The notes beneath the pieces were generated by a model. The model saw only the letters and a list, made by a program, of their open reading frames with translations. It made no database searches and was not told the origin of the DNA. This document shows positions 8,929 to 16,960 of a stretch of DNA of 64,000 nt, one piece after another; positions within the stretch are counted from its first letter, which is position 1; each line of letters starts with the position of its first letter. The position numbers and the translations under genes were made by a program. The DNA is from Clostridiales bacterium (GTDB taxonomy: Bacteria > Bacillota > Clostridia > Christensenellales > Aristaeellaceae), in assembly GCA_015056055.1 (NCBI GenBank), contig SVHC01000005.1:1-64000 (forward strand). Direction: 5' to 3'.

Positions 8929-9393
8929 TTACAAAAATGATTCTACCACATATATGGTGCTGTTTCCTTTATCCCATAGGATGATTATTTCACTATTGTC
9001 AGCTTGCGAATCATACCAAAACAGACATTCCGAACAATACGGGCGATATTCCGAAGGAACCTCTATCGCATCAAGCAATCCATTCACGGCATCAGAATAA
9101 TTCGCATAAAAAATCGTTTCCTGTTCTTCCGATTCCCAATCAAGCATGGCGCTTATATAGGAGTGTTCTTCGTACGAAAAGACATGATATCGAATTCCAT
9201 CCCCGTGAAAACTTGAACCGGAATCTTTCCTATATATTTCAGAGTACTGTGCTTCAGAAGGAATTGTGATTTTCCAGTTTACCTCAAGAGTTGTATTGTA
9301 ATCGCCGGGATAATTCCACATAAAAAGTATCGCAGCGCTCAAAACCATGCTACAAATTAATACGATCAATAGCACTATTTTCTTATTTTTCAT
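8929..9393 (-). CDS. Small secreted or membrane-anchored protein of unknown function
   Basis: The protein has 154 residues. An N-terminal hydrophobic segment (residues 5-27) follows a basic MKNKK, so it is probably membrane-anchored with the rest outside. The centre carries KDSGSSFHGDGIRYHVFSY, and the C-terminus ends DNSEIIILWDKGNSTIYVVE. A second gene at 46997-47449 shares both blocks, so this is a real family. I do not recognise a function. It overlaps the end of the HTH gene by 11 bases, forming a three-gene unit with DUF2975 and HTH proteins. Base composition is AT-richer than the housekeeping genes around it. Confidence 0.75.
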   Translation of the reverse strand: MKNKKIVLLIVLICSMVLSAAILFMWNYPGDYNTTLEVNWKITIPSEAQYSEIYRKDSGSSFHGDGIRYHVFSYEEHSYISAMLDWESEEQETIFYANYSDAVNGLLDAIEVPSEYRPYCSECLFWYDSQADNSEIIILWDKGNSTIYVVESFL

Positions 9394-9610
9394 AGCTTTG
9401 TTCCTTCCTGTATTCCAAAATATCGCCCGGTTGGCATTCTAATGCTTCGCACAGTTTGACGAGCGTTGAGATTTTCAGCGCTTTTGCTTTGCCATTTTTC
9501 AGCACAGACACATTGGCTATGGTGATTCCCACGCGTTCAGCAAGTTCGGTTACACTCATTTTTCTTTTTGCAAGCATTACATCGATGTTGAAAATAATTT
9601 CCCCGTCCAT
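9383..9610 (-). CDS. Small XRE-type helix-turn-helix regulator (YozG-like)
   Basis: This 75-residue DNA-binding protein is almost entirely one Cro/C1-type HTH (LAERVGITIANVSVLKNGKA, then KISTLVKLCEALECQPGDIL). This is the compact YozG-like form that usually sits next to a DUF2975 membrane protein, as here. It probably regulates its own operon. The large palindrome at 10151-10199, overlapping the operon's -35, is the obvious candidate operator. GGGAGG lies four bases before the ATG. Confidence 0.9.
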   Translation of the reverse strand: MDGEIIFNIDVMLAKRKMSVTELAERVGITIANVSVLKNGKAKALKISTLVKLCEALECQPGDILEYRKEQSYEK

Positions 9611-9619
9611 TATGCCTCC

Positions 9620-10099
9620 CTATATCGTCCAATCGCTTTGTTCCTGCAATGCAGCAGCTTTTTTAACCAAATGCGACAATACCGCAGATGCTACAGCAAC
9701 TGAAACACCCACAAACACAATCACAAATGATGCAAGCACCACGCCGGGATGGCTCATGTTCAAAAGCAATAAAACAATATTACCAACAAAAAAGAACCCT
9801 GCATCCGAAGCCGCCAGTACAGAAATAGTTTTTAGTGAATCAGCATTTTGCTGCGTAAAAGACTTGTCATTTCCAATATTGTCTGAAATTCTCCATCCAT
9901 AATAAAGCACCATAAAGCAGGGAATTCCGGAAAACCAAATGAACAGAAGCCATGGCCAAAAGCGGTTGGAAAACTCCGGATACATAGAGCGCAGCATCAG
10001 GCCATGCGCAGGGATAACTGCAGCATATACCCCCAACCCGCAAACAGCCACCCCAAGCAAGATTAGTTTCAACCATTTTGAAAGTGCTTTTTGTTCCAT
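9620..10099 (-). CDS. DUF2975 membrane protein
   Basis: This protein of about 159 residues has four predicted membrane segments (near residues 10-30, 45-68, 90-115 and 120-145) and the internal ISDNIGNDKSFTQQNADSLK typical of DUF2975. Function is unknown; family members sit beside small HTH regulators. The ATG at 10099 has AGGAGG nine bases upstream. An ATG at 10108 directly abuts the same site and is less likely. Confidence 0.85.
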   Translation of the reverse strand: MEQKALSKWLKLILLGVAVCGLGVYAAVIPAHGLMLRSMYPEFSNRFWPWLLFIWFSGIPCFMVLYYGWRISDNIGNDKSFTQQNADSLKTISVLAASDAGFFFVGNIVLLLLNMSHPGVVLASFVIVFVGVSVAVASAVLSHLVKKAAALQEQSDWTI

Positions 10100-10131
10100 A
10101 GAATTCATCCTCCTGATATTCGTTCATTTCT

Positions 10132-10159
10132 ATTATATCACTCCTATTATATAAGTCAA
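10132..10159 (-). promoter_or_regulatory. Promoter of the DUF2975-HTH operon
   Basis: On the minus strand, TTGACT (complement of 10154-10159), a 16-base spacer, and TATAAT (complement of 10132-10137). The -35 lies inside the 49-bp palindrome. Confidence 0.75.
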
Positions 10160-10199
10160 CAAATATTTATCGTATTACGATAAATATTTGTTGACTTAT
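10151..10199. repeat. 49-bp perfect palindrome (candidate operator)
   Basis: Two 24-base arms (10151-10174 and 10176-10199) are exact reverse complements around a single base at 10175. The arms are AT-rich and each contains TTGAC or its complement, so the palindrome carries a -35-like sequence facing both ways. There is no T-run and it sits between divergent genes, so it reads as a DNA-binding site, not a terminator. Confidence 0.85.
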
Positions 10200-10284
10200 C
10201 ACTTATTCAAGGTCATAAAGAAGGGACTGTAAAGAAATATGCCCCACGGCATCGGTTTATATATTGTGACTGTCTACCCTCATC

Positions 10285-10313
10285 TTGTATGCTTCCACTT
10301 TGTGTGATAGAAT
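10285..10313 (+). promoter_or_regulatory. Candidate promoter of the S66 peptidase gene
   Basis: TTGTAT (10285-10290), 17-base spacer, TAGAAT (10308-10313), 64 bases before the ATG. Confidence 0.45.
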
Positions 10314-10377
10314 AAAAAGCACCATGGCAACTGCCTTGAGTTGGGCAAGTTGTTTAAGCGAACAAGGAGATAGAATT

Positions 10378-11412
10378 ATGATTAAGCCTAAGAGATTATC
10401 CAAAGGTGATAAGGTTGCAGTCGTTTCCTTGTCGAGGGGAATGATTGGCGAGAAAATGTTTATTCATAAGTATGAACTTGCCAAGAAACGCTTGGAGGAA
10501 TACGGATTAGAAGTTATGGCTATGCCCAATGCGCTGAAAGGGATTGACTATCTGTATCAGCATCCAGAAGCAAGGGCTCAGGATTTAATGGATGCATTTA
10601 GGGATCCCGAGATCAAGGCGGTCTTTAATGCCATTGGCGGCGATGATACAATTAGACTTCTTCCCTACATAGACTTCGATGTTTTTCAAAACAACCCCAA
10701 GATATTTACTGGCTTTTCAGATTCCACAACAAACCATTTTATGATGTACAAGGCGGGACTTGTGTCCTATTACGGTCTGTCTGTGATGAACAATATCGCA
10801 GAATATGTTGCTATCAACGAATACACCAAACAGGCCATGGAAAAGACATTGTTTGCTCCCCAGGACATCCTGCCGATTCCTTGCAGCGATTTTTGCAGCT
10901 ATGAAAAGGACAAGATTTGGTGGAAAGAGGATAATATGAACAAGGCCACCCCACGTTATCCCAATACAGGCTATGAGGTTATACAAGGTAATGGAAAGGT
11001 AACTGGTGAACTACTAGGTGGATGCATCGATGTATTCCCAGAGCTACTTGGAACTTCCTTGTGGCCTACATTAGACCAGTGGATGGGCAAGATTTTACTA
11101 ATTGAAACAAGCGAAGTCGATATGCATGAAATGGTTCTCTCTTGGTTTTTGCGGAATTTGCATGCCCAAGGCATACTGCATGCCATCAACGGAATTATTG
11201 TTGGTAAACCTGCCGTAGAAGAAAAACTGGAAAAGTATAAGGATGTATACAAGCAGGTTGTTGGGTTTGAGGCGAATTTGCCAAACCTCCCAATCCTGTA
11301 CAACGTCAACGTGGGACATGCGTATCCCATTGGTGTTTTTCCGTTGGGTCTGCGATACGAAATTGATTGCGATAATAAAACGCTCACTTTGCTTGAAAGT
11401 GCAACGTTATAA
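10378..11412 (+). CDS. S66 family peptidase (LD-carboxypeptidase/MccF-like)
   Basis: This 344-residue cytoplasmic serine peptidase is of family S66. The nucleophile-elbow region GFSDSTTNHFMMYKAG and the AIGGDDTIRLLPYID substrate-pocket motif are clear. The C-terminal part has the LIETSEVDM and VNVGHAYPIGVFPLG segments that supply the Glu and His. It could be an LD-carboxypeptidase for murein recycling or an MccF-like enzyme that inactivates peptide-nucleotide antibiotics. The sequence pattern closely resembles the MccF-like side, but I cannot separate them by eye. The start at 10378 has AAGGAGATAGAATT before it. Codon use is AT-richer than the neighbours, suggesting recent arrival. Confidence 0.88.
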   Translation: MIKPKRLSKGDKVAVVSLSRGMIGEKMFIHKYELAKKRLEEYGLEVMAMPNALKGIDYLYQHPEARAQDLMDAFRDPEIKAVFNAIGGDDTIRLLPYIDFDVFQNNPKIFTGFSDSTTNHFMMYKAGLVSYYGLSVMNNIAEYVAINEYTKQAMEKTLFAPQDILPIPCSDFCSYEKDKIWWKEDNMNKATPRYPNTGYEVIQGNGKVTGELLGGCIDVFPELLGTSLWPTLDQWMGKILLIETSEVDMHEMVLSWFLRNLHAQGILHAINGIIVGKPAVEEKLEKYKDVYKQVVGFEANLPNLPILYNVNVGHAYPIGVFPLGLRYEIDCDNKTLTLLESATL

Positions 11413-11425
11413 GGAATCCCAATTT

Positions 11426-11482
11426 ATACAAACCGGCCTCTAAAGGCGCGCATTCCTTGCACCTTTAGAGGCCGGTTTGTAT
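11426..11482. terminator. Long inverted repeat between convergent genes
   Basis: A 21-bp perfect stem (11426-11446 with 11462-11482) and a 15-base loop lie exactly between two convergent stop codons. Neither side has a real T-run, so it would be an unusual bidirectional terminator; it overlaps the stop codon of the DUF4097 gene. Confidence 0.55.
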
Positions 11483-12444
11483 CAATCAAGTTCTATAGTG
11501 ATATTCCCCGTAGAAGTATTGATTTCGCATTTGCCGCCGGCAGTTGTTTGCGGAACATCAATTTTGCCCGTGTCGCTGCGTGCAATGAATATCTTTTCAC
11601 TGAGCAGACTGCCGCAAACATTGCCCGTGCTTGTTTTGATCGTCAGCTCACCGGCATCGCAATTTTCAAACTTTACATTGCCAGTGCTGCGCTTGATCGA
11701 CATATTCCCGGATGCAATCGTATCCCGAAGCACAATATTCCCCGTGCTTCCGGTCGCAGTGATATTTTTGCAGGAAATTCCATTCAGTATCGCATCCCCG
11801 GTGCTTACGCCGACTGTAACATCGCCCGTGCAGTTTACGGAGGATGCATTCACATCGCCCGTCGAAACCGAAAGCTCCACAGTTTCGGCAGTCACGTTTT
11901 CAACGCGGATAGCTCCCGTGCTCGTCTTGATTCTGATTCCTTCCAAGGCGGATGCGCAGGCATTTATATCTCCCGTGCTGCTTACAACATCGATGTTTTT
12001 AAATACAAAATCCTTCGGAATCTCTATGTCGCCCGTACTTTCCTGTATAGCGAGTGTTCCGTATTCCGTTTCCGGAAGATATACGGTGATTTTCGGACTT
12101 TCGAAAGAGATGGTGATATGCTCATACCATTTCCTCTCGTCGACCGATTTAATCGTAAGCGTTCCGTTTTGGACGGAAACCGTGTGCTTCACCTTTACCT
12201 CTTCATGGCAAACGACCTTGCACGCACCGTCGCCAGCAGGCACAAGGACAATGTCCGCGGTATCCGTATTTACGGATATATCGCTGAACGATTCTTCAAT
12301 GGTATGGGTATTGGTTTCGTATTGTACCGTGCCGAGTTTCTTAAAATCCCAGCCATTGGCTGCCAGTACCATCGTAAACATGATCAGCCCCAAAAATACA
12401 AGAATCACAGCTGCAATCAACCACATTTTCGTCATCCTCCTCAT
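11482..12444 (-). CDS. DUF4097 family beta-helix repeat protein
   Basis: The protein has 320 residues. One N-terminal membrane segment (residues 7-29) is followed by a ~280-residue beta-repeat domain with many copies of the STGD/STGN turn pattern (for example VSSTGDINA, SVSTGDVNA, GSTGNIVL). This is the DUF4097 'putative adhesin' repeat. It should sit on the outer face of the membrane. It is the last gene of a padR-DUF1700-DUF4097 operon, a common Bacillota arrangement linked to envelope stress, although the exact role is unknown. Its start overlaps the DUF1700 stop. Confidence 0.9.
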   Translation of the reverse strand: MRRMTKMWLIAAVILVFLGLIMFTMVLAANGWDFKKLGTVQYETNTHTIEESFSDISVNTDTADIVLVPAGDGACKVVCHEEVKVKHTVSVQNGTLTIKSVDERKWYEHITISFESPKITVYLPETEYGTLAIQESTGDIEIPKDFVFKNIDVVSSTGDINACASALEGIRIKTSTGAIRVENVTAETVELSVSTGDVNASSVNCTGDVTVGVSTGDAILNGISCKNITATGSTGNIVLRDTIASGNMSIKRSTGNVKFENCDAGELTIKTSTGNVCGSLLSEKIFIARSDTGKIDVPQTTAGGKCEINTSTGNITIELD

Positions 12445-13034
12445 TGTACGTCTCCTTTTCTGCTAAAAAAGTATTTTTTCATGCTCCCTGCGACCTTTTT
12501 CGTAAAAAGCCAACTTCCGCCGGTTACTGCCCTGCAGCCGCAGAACGCAAACACAGACAAGCCTGCGCAAACAAGCCCTGCGCCGATTGTGGCAAGTCCC
12601 GCCGCGCCATTTCCATAACAGGCAAAAACGCTGCCCGCAGCCATGCAGACCAAAGAGCTTGCCGCAAGTGCAGCAAAACCAGACCACAGAGAAAGGATCA
12701 CAGACCATATTGTGATCATTGCCGCAAGCAGCACCGCAAAAGCAGCCGCCAGCAAAGAAACCCACAGCGGAGAACCCAGAATCAAAAGAACGATCGCCAA
12801 CGTTTTGGACACTCTTTTCACTTTTGAGCATTCATCCAGAAGGTTATCGACCATAATCTGCTCCACGATGTCGTCAACAGATCCGATCGCGCTGACCGCT
12901 GCTTCTTCCGAAAGTCCCTCTTCCATCCGGTCATCAATCATTTCAGAGTAAAAAGCCAAATGTTCTTTTATCTCTTTCTGCTTAAGGCCTGACAATCCTG
13001 CCCGCAGCTTCGCAAGGAATTTTTGCTTATTCAT
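12441..13034 (-). CDS. DUF1700 membrane protein
   Basis: This protein of about 197 residues has a soluble N-terminal DUF1700 domain (LRAGLSGLKQKEIKEHLAFY, then AVSAIGSVDDIVEQIM) followed by four hydrophobic segments. The domain is shared with HAAS-type signalling proteins that pair with PadR regulators. The start at 13034 (MNKQKF) is preferred because AGAGGA lies about nine bases upstream; an ATG at 13043 is also open. Both starts overlap the end of the padR gene. Confidence 0.88.
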   Translation of the reverse strand: MNKQKFLAKLRAGLSGLKQKEIKEHLAFYSEMIDDRMEEGLSEEAAVSAIGSVDDIVEQIMVDNLLDECSKVKRVSKTLAIVLLILGSPLWVSLLAAAFAVLLAAMITIWSVILSLWSGFAALAASSLVCMAAGSVFACYGNGAAGLATIGAGLVCAGLSVFAFCGCRAVTGGSWLFTKKVAGSMKKYFFSRKGDVQ

Positions 13035-13347
13035 CTTCCTCATCCTCTCTGGTCACGAACCGGTATATCGCCATGATCTCATTCCATTCCATTTTGAAAT
13101 CTTCAATGCGCTTTCGTCCCGCATCGGTAATGCGATAATATTTGCGAAGTCTGCCTCCATGTTCCGCAGTGCGCACTGTGAGCATATCCGCATTTTCCAG
13201 CCGTTTCAAAATGGTATACAGCGTGGATTCGGACAGTTCTATATAAGGCTTCATATCTTTGATGATTTTGTAGCCATACGAGTCCTCGCTTTTTATGGCA
13301 GCCAGTACGCATACATCCAGAAGGCCCTTCTTCATTTGGTTGTCCAT
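13027..13347 (-). CDS. PadR family transcriptional regulator
   Basis: The protein has 106 residues and a single winged-helix domain. MKKGLLDVCVLAAIKSEDSYGY and ESTLYTILKRLENADML are the PadR recognition region, and GGRLRKYYRITDAGRKRI is the wing. It probably represses this operon and releases on envelope or drug stress, as other PadR proteins do. A near-perfect 9-3-9 inverted repeat overlaps its own -10 region at 13368-13388. GGGAGG precedes the start. Confidence 0.95.
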   Translation of the reverse strand: MDNQMKKGLLDVCVLAAIKSEDSYGYKIIKDMKPYIELSESTLYTILKRLENADMLTVRTAEHGGRLRKYYRITDAGRKRIEDFKMEWNEIMAIYRFVTREDEEDE

Positions 13348-13367
13348 ACAATACCTCCCATTGCATT

Positions 13368-13400
13368 ATACATCGTATCACGAAGTATATATTTTGTCAA
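13368..13400 (-). promoter_or_regulatory. padR operon promoter with candidate operator
   Basis: TTGACA (complement of 13395-13400), 17-base spacer and TACGAT (complement of 13372-13377) form a good promoter. Over the -10 lies ATACATCGT-ATC-ACGAAGTAT (13368-13388), an inverted repeat with one mismatch. This is where an autorepressing PadR dimer would bind. Confidence 0.65.
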
Positions 13401-13412
13401 CACACACAGCAG

Positions 13413-13450
13413 AAAACGGGCATGGATACGCATTTGCTTATCCATGCCCG
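13413..13450 (-). terminator. Terminator of the LPG-synthase-type gene
   Basis: 12-bp perfect stem (13417-13428 with 13439-13450) followed on the minus strand by TTTT. Confidence 0.8.
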
Positions 13451-13458
13451 AAGCAATA

Positions 13459-14466
13459 TTATATACGTTTTCCCCTGAAATGCGACCAAGCCGCAACCAT
13501 TCCCGATATTCCAACGGGTAGATAGAATATCAATACACGGATTGCAAGCGTCGCAGGCAGAATCATGTTTTCACCAAACACCTGCCGAAAAATCCCCAGC
13601 GAAAGATGCTCACTTACTCCCATACCGCCGGGCGTCGGAAGCATGTCTACCGATATCGCAATTACCCCCTGCAAAAGCATGATTTCCAAAGCGTTGTAAC
13701 CCGTCAATCCAAATGCGAGGTAAACAATGTACGTAACCATCAGATAGCACAATCTCTGACCGATGGAAATGCACATCCACCCGATCGCATGCTTTTTGTG
13801 CTTTAGCAACAGCGCACATATTTCCTTATACTGCGCAGCAAATTCCATGACCTTCCGATGCGCATTTTCATACCGCCGCAAAAGCCGCAGCGAAAACAGC
13901 CACCTTAGAAATTTCTCCACCAGTGCAGACTTAAAAAGCAATAACAGCATAGCCACAATCATCAGGAAATTCACCAGAAACCCCAGCGCAAACAGCCACT
14001 GCGAATTTTCCAGAAATCCGCCAAGCGTTCCCCATCCGAGTCCCAGAAACAGTATGCCTGATGCAACCAGCACAATTTTATACAGAATTGTCGTTGTCAA
14101 AAGCATGGGCGCACTGGTAGACGCCGGAATCCCATCGCGGTGCATGTAATACATCTCTATCGGCTGTCCACCGGTTGCAGACGGAGTAATCGCACTGAAA
14201 AAGAATCCGGTGCATGCATATCTCGCGCAGCACCAAAAGGAAACCCTCCGCTTTTCATGGTGAAACATATTCTTCAGAATGAATGCCTCGCCAAGTACAT
14301 ACAGCATTCCCAGAGCCGCTCCGATCACCGCATATTCTATCCGCATTCCGGAAAGCGCCGAAGGCAAAAGCGCCAGATTCTGCTCTCGTGCAATGCTCCA
14401 TACCGTCAGAAAAAATATTGCAATCAAAATGACCGCGTTCCATATCCAATATTTTTTGTTCTTCAT
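13459..14466 (-). CDS. Lysylphosphatidylglycerol synthase transmembrane-type protein (UPF0104)
   Basis: This 335-residue integral membrane protein has about eight hydrophobic segments. It contains the family motifs GFFFSAITPSATGGQPIEMY and LPTPGGMGVSEHL, seen in the flippase part of MprF and in YbhN/AglD-like proteins. There is no C-terminal aminoacyl transferase domain, so lysyl-PG synthesis is not expected. A role in flipping or handling a lipid is inferred. A small hairpin (GGCGCG-CTTT-CGCGCC, 14479-14494) lies just upstream of the start and may limit translation. It has its own terminator. Confidence 0.88.
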   Translation of the reverse strand: MKNKKYWIWNAVILIAIFFLTVWSIAREQNLALLPSALSGMRIEYAVIGAALGMLYVLGEAFILKNMFHHEKRRVSFWCCARYACTGFFFSAITPSATGGQPIEMYYMHRDGIPASTSAPMLLTTTILYKIVLVASGILFLGLGWGTLGGFLENSQWLFALGFLVNFLMIVAMLLLLFKSALVEKFLRWLFSLRLLRRYENAHRKVMEFAAQYKEICALLLKHKKHAIGWMCISIGQRLCYLMVTYIVYLAFGLTGYNALEIMLLQGVIAISVDMLPTPGGMGVSEHLSLGIFRQVFGENMILPATLAIRVLIFYLPVGISGMVAAWSHFRGKRI

Positions 14467-14638
14467 ATATCACTCACAGGCGCGCTTTCGCGCCCGCCTT
14501 TCTCAGGATTATCTACTTTCATTATATCAGATTTTGTACAATTGCGGCGCATTTGTTCCAAATTTCCTTTCCGCTCCGAGGCGTTCCCTTGACACGCATA
14601 GTATAATTAAAGGATACAGAAGAAAGAGGATGCCCGCC

Positions 14639-16960
14639 ATGCTGACACTGAAATCCCGAGCAAATATTGCCGCCATTCCGCCCTGCCCTGAGGGAATTCC
14701 CCCCATTTTGTGGCAGCTTCTTTGTGCGCGCGGAATCACCACATCCGCGCAGGCTCAGGAATTTCTGCATCCGGATCCGTCCAATATTTCCGACCCGTTT
14801 CTGATGCCCGGCATGCGCGAGGCTGTTCTTCGCATTGAAGAAGCGCTGGAACGCAATGAGCGCATTGTCGTTTACGGCGACTATGACGTAGACGGCGTGT
14901 GCGCAAGCGCAACACTGGTTTCTCACCTGAAAAATCTGGGCGCAGACTGCGATGTTTATCTCCCCAGCCGCCACACGGAAGGCTACGGGCTGAACGAAAA
15001 CGCCGTCCGCGCACTTTCCGAAAAATTCGATCTAATGATCACGGTCGACTGCGGAATCAGTTCAAAAGAGTTGGTTGCGCTCGCCGAAGAACTCGGTCTT
15101 TCCGTAATTGTCACAGACCATCATCAGCTGCCCGAATCCATTCCCGAATGCACCGTCATCAATCCGCACATCGAAGGATACCCTTATCCGAATCTGTGCG
15201 GCGCAGGCGTGGCATTCCAACTGGTAAATGCGCTGAGCGGAATGGAAGCAGCTCTCGAATACGCCGACTTTGCCGGAATTGCAACCATCGCGGATATCGT
15301 ACCACTCACCGGCGAAAACCGCATTATTGCAGCCTGCGGCATCAAAAAAATCAACACCGCTCCCCGTCCGGGTATTGCGGCGCTGATGGAAGCGGCAGGT
15401 ATTGCAGGAAAAGCTGTTTCATCCGAAACCATTGCCTTTCAGATTTCTCCCCGACTCAATGCGGGAGGTCGTCTGGCAGACGCGCGCATTTCCTATGATC
15501 TTCTCACCGGAGAAGATGAATTTGAACTTCTCGCCCTCGCATCCCGCCTGAACGATGAAAATCAGCGTCGGCAGGCAATGGAAAAAGCCATCCTTGAGCA
15601 GGCAGAAGCTTCCCTTGCCGATTTTGCCTTTGCCGAGCATCGCGTCATCATAGTGCACGGCGAAGGTTGGAATGCAGGCGTTATCGGCCTTGTTGCATCC
15701 AGACTTACCGAAAAGTATCATATGCCTTCCATCGCCCTCGCCGTAACCGGCGATACGGCGACCGGTTCCTGCCGCAGCATTCCCGGCGTTGATATTTATC
15801 AGGCGCTGTGCGCATGCGGGGATTATCTTGTTCGCTTCGGCGGTCACAGACAAGCGGCAGGCCTTACCATACAGACAGAAAATATCGCAGCGTTCTCCGC
15901 TGCGCTGGATCAATATCTTTTTGCTGAAATCGAACCGGCGGAATATGTGCCCTCTGTGGAATATGATCTTGAAATCCCGCTGGAATCCGCTGATCTTTCG
16001 ACAATTTCTTCGCTTTCTTCCCTGCAGCCGACGGGATTTGGAAATCCTGCGCCCGTATTTCTTTCCCGTGGACAGTTCAGAAATCTGCGCCGCTGCGGAA
16101 AAGACGGTTCGCACCTGCAATTCGAATTTGCCGATGAACATGCGACACTTTCCGGTATTTATTTCCGCGCCGGGAATCTGGCTGATTCGCTGCACGGAGA
16201 ATATCCTGTCGTCTATTCCCTGAATATCAATGAATACCGGGGGCGTGCCTCTGCGCAAATGCAGATTAAAACCCTGGCCCAGGCAGAGTTTGCGGCAAAT
16301 TCACTGTCCGCACAGGAATATTACCAATTCCAAATTGCGTTTTTAACAGATTTATTGTATAATAATATGTTATCAGAACCGGAAAAAGTCTCGCTTTCCA
16401 AGCTGGATTCGCTCATGTCCGGTGTGCAGGGAACGCTTCTGATCGCCGCAGGCGAAGAAGCGGCACAGTGGGCAAAAGAGCGCTATCCCCAGGCGGATTT
16501 CTTCATCGGTCAGTATCCCGGGGATCTTCGCGCATTCCATTCCATATGCCAGTGTCCCTCGGGCGATCTTTCCGCAAAATATGCCAATATCGTGGCGCTG
16601 GATCTTCCTTTTCACGGATGCTGCTCCATGCTGCTGGATAAACACTTTTCTCCCGGCTGGCTGAAAGAATTGCCCGATACCGATGCACTGCGCGAAATCT
16701 ATAAAGCTCTGCGTACCGCTTTGCGCACGGCCGGCCGCAGTATGGCGGTGGATACCCTGTGCGAAACCGTTGCATCCATGGAAATCTGTACCCGTGTCGC
16801 GGCATATGCGGCGATCATACTCTTTAACGAGATGGGCCTTGTAAAAGTTTCTCCAAGAATGCAGGTTGAACTGGTCAGCGGCATAAAAGCTTCCCCGGAA
16901 GATCATCCTTTATATCAGAGAATTCAAAAGCTATTTCAATACGCGATGGAGGTGGGTTGA
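14639..16960 (+). CDS. recJ: Single-stranded-DNA-specific exonuclease RecJ
   Basis: This 773-residue DHH-family 5'-3' exonuclease acts in recombination and base-excision repair. Motif DYDVDG is at residues 81-86 and DHH at 160-162. DHHA1 follows near 400-470 with GEGWNAGVIGLVASRL and the glycine block RFGGHRQAAGL, then the OB-fold region. The ~200-residue C-terminal extension is found in the longer clostridial RecJ forms. The ATG at 14639 has AGAGGA eight bases upstream; an ATG at 14630 is possible. The stop abuts the rel start, as in the conserved recJ-rel neighbourhood, but apt is missing between them. Confidence 0.95.
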   Translation: MLTLKSRANIAAIPPCPEGIPPILWQLLCARGITTSAQAQEFLHPDPSNISDPFLMPGMREAVLRIEEALERNERIVVYGDYDVDGVCASATLVSHLKNLGADCDVYLPSRHTEGYGLNENAVRALSEKFDLMITVDCGISSKELVALAEELGLSVIVTDHHQLPESIPECTVINPHIEGYPYPNLCGAGVAFQLVNALSGMEAALEYADFAGIATIADIVPLTGENRIIAACGIKKINTAPRPGIAALMEAAGIAGKAVSSETIAFQISPRLNAGGRLADARISYDLLTGEDEFELLALASRLNDENQRRQAMEKAILEQAEASLADFAFAEHRVIIVHGEGWNAGVIGLVASRLTEKYHMPSIALAVTGDTATGSCRSIPGVDIYQALCACGDYLVRFGGHRQAAGLTIQTENIAAFSAALDQYLFAEIEPAEYVPSVEYDLEIPLESADLSTISSLSSLQPTGFGNPAPVFLSRGQFRNLRRCGKDGSHLQFEFADEHATLSGIYFRAGNLADSLHGEYPVVYSLNINEYRGRASAQMQIKTLAQAEFAANSLSAQEYYQFQIAFLTDLLYNNMLSEPEKVSLSKLDSLMSGVQGTLLIAAGEEAAQWAKERYPQADFFIGQYPGDLRAFHSICQCPSGDLSAKYANIVALDLPFHGCCSMLLDKHFSPGWLKELPDTDALREIYKALRTALRTAGRSMAVDTLCETVASMEICTRVAAYAAIILFNEMGLVKVSPRMQVELVSGIKASPEDHPLYQRIQKLFQYAMEVG

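Noticed and set aside
11426..11482. Long inverted repeat as a mobile-element end
   Set aside because: It lies exactly between two convergent stops and has no flanking duplication or transposase, so a terminator-like role is simpler.
14589..14607. TTGACA followed by TATAAT before recJ as a promoter
   Set aside because: The two elements are only seven bases apart, which cannot work as a sigma-A promoter pair.
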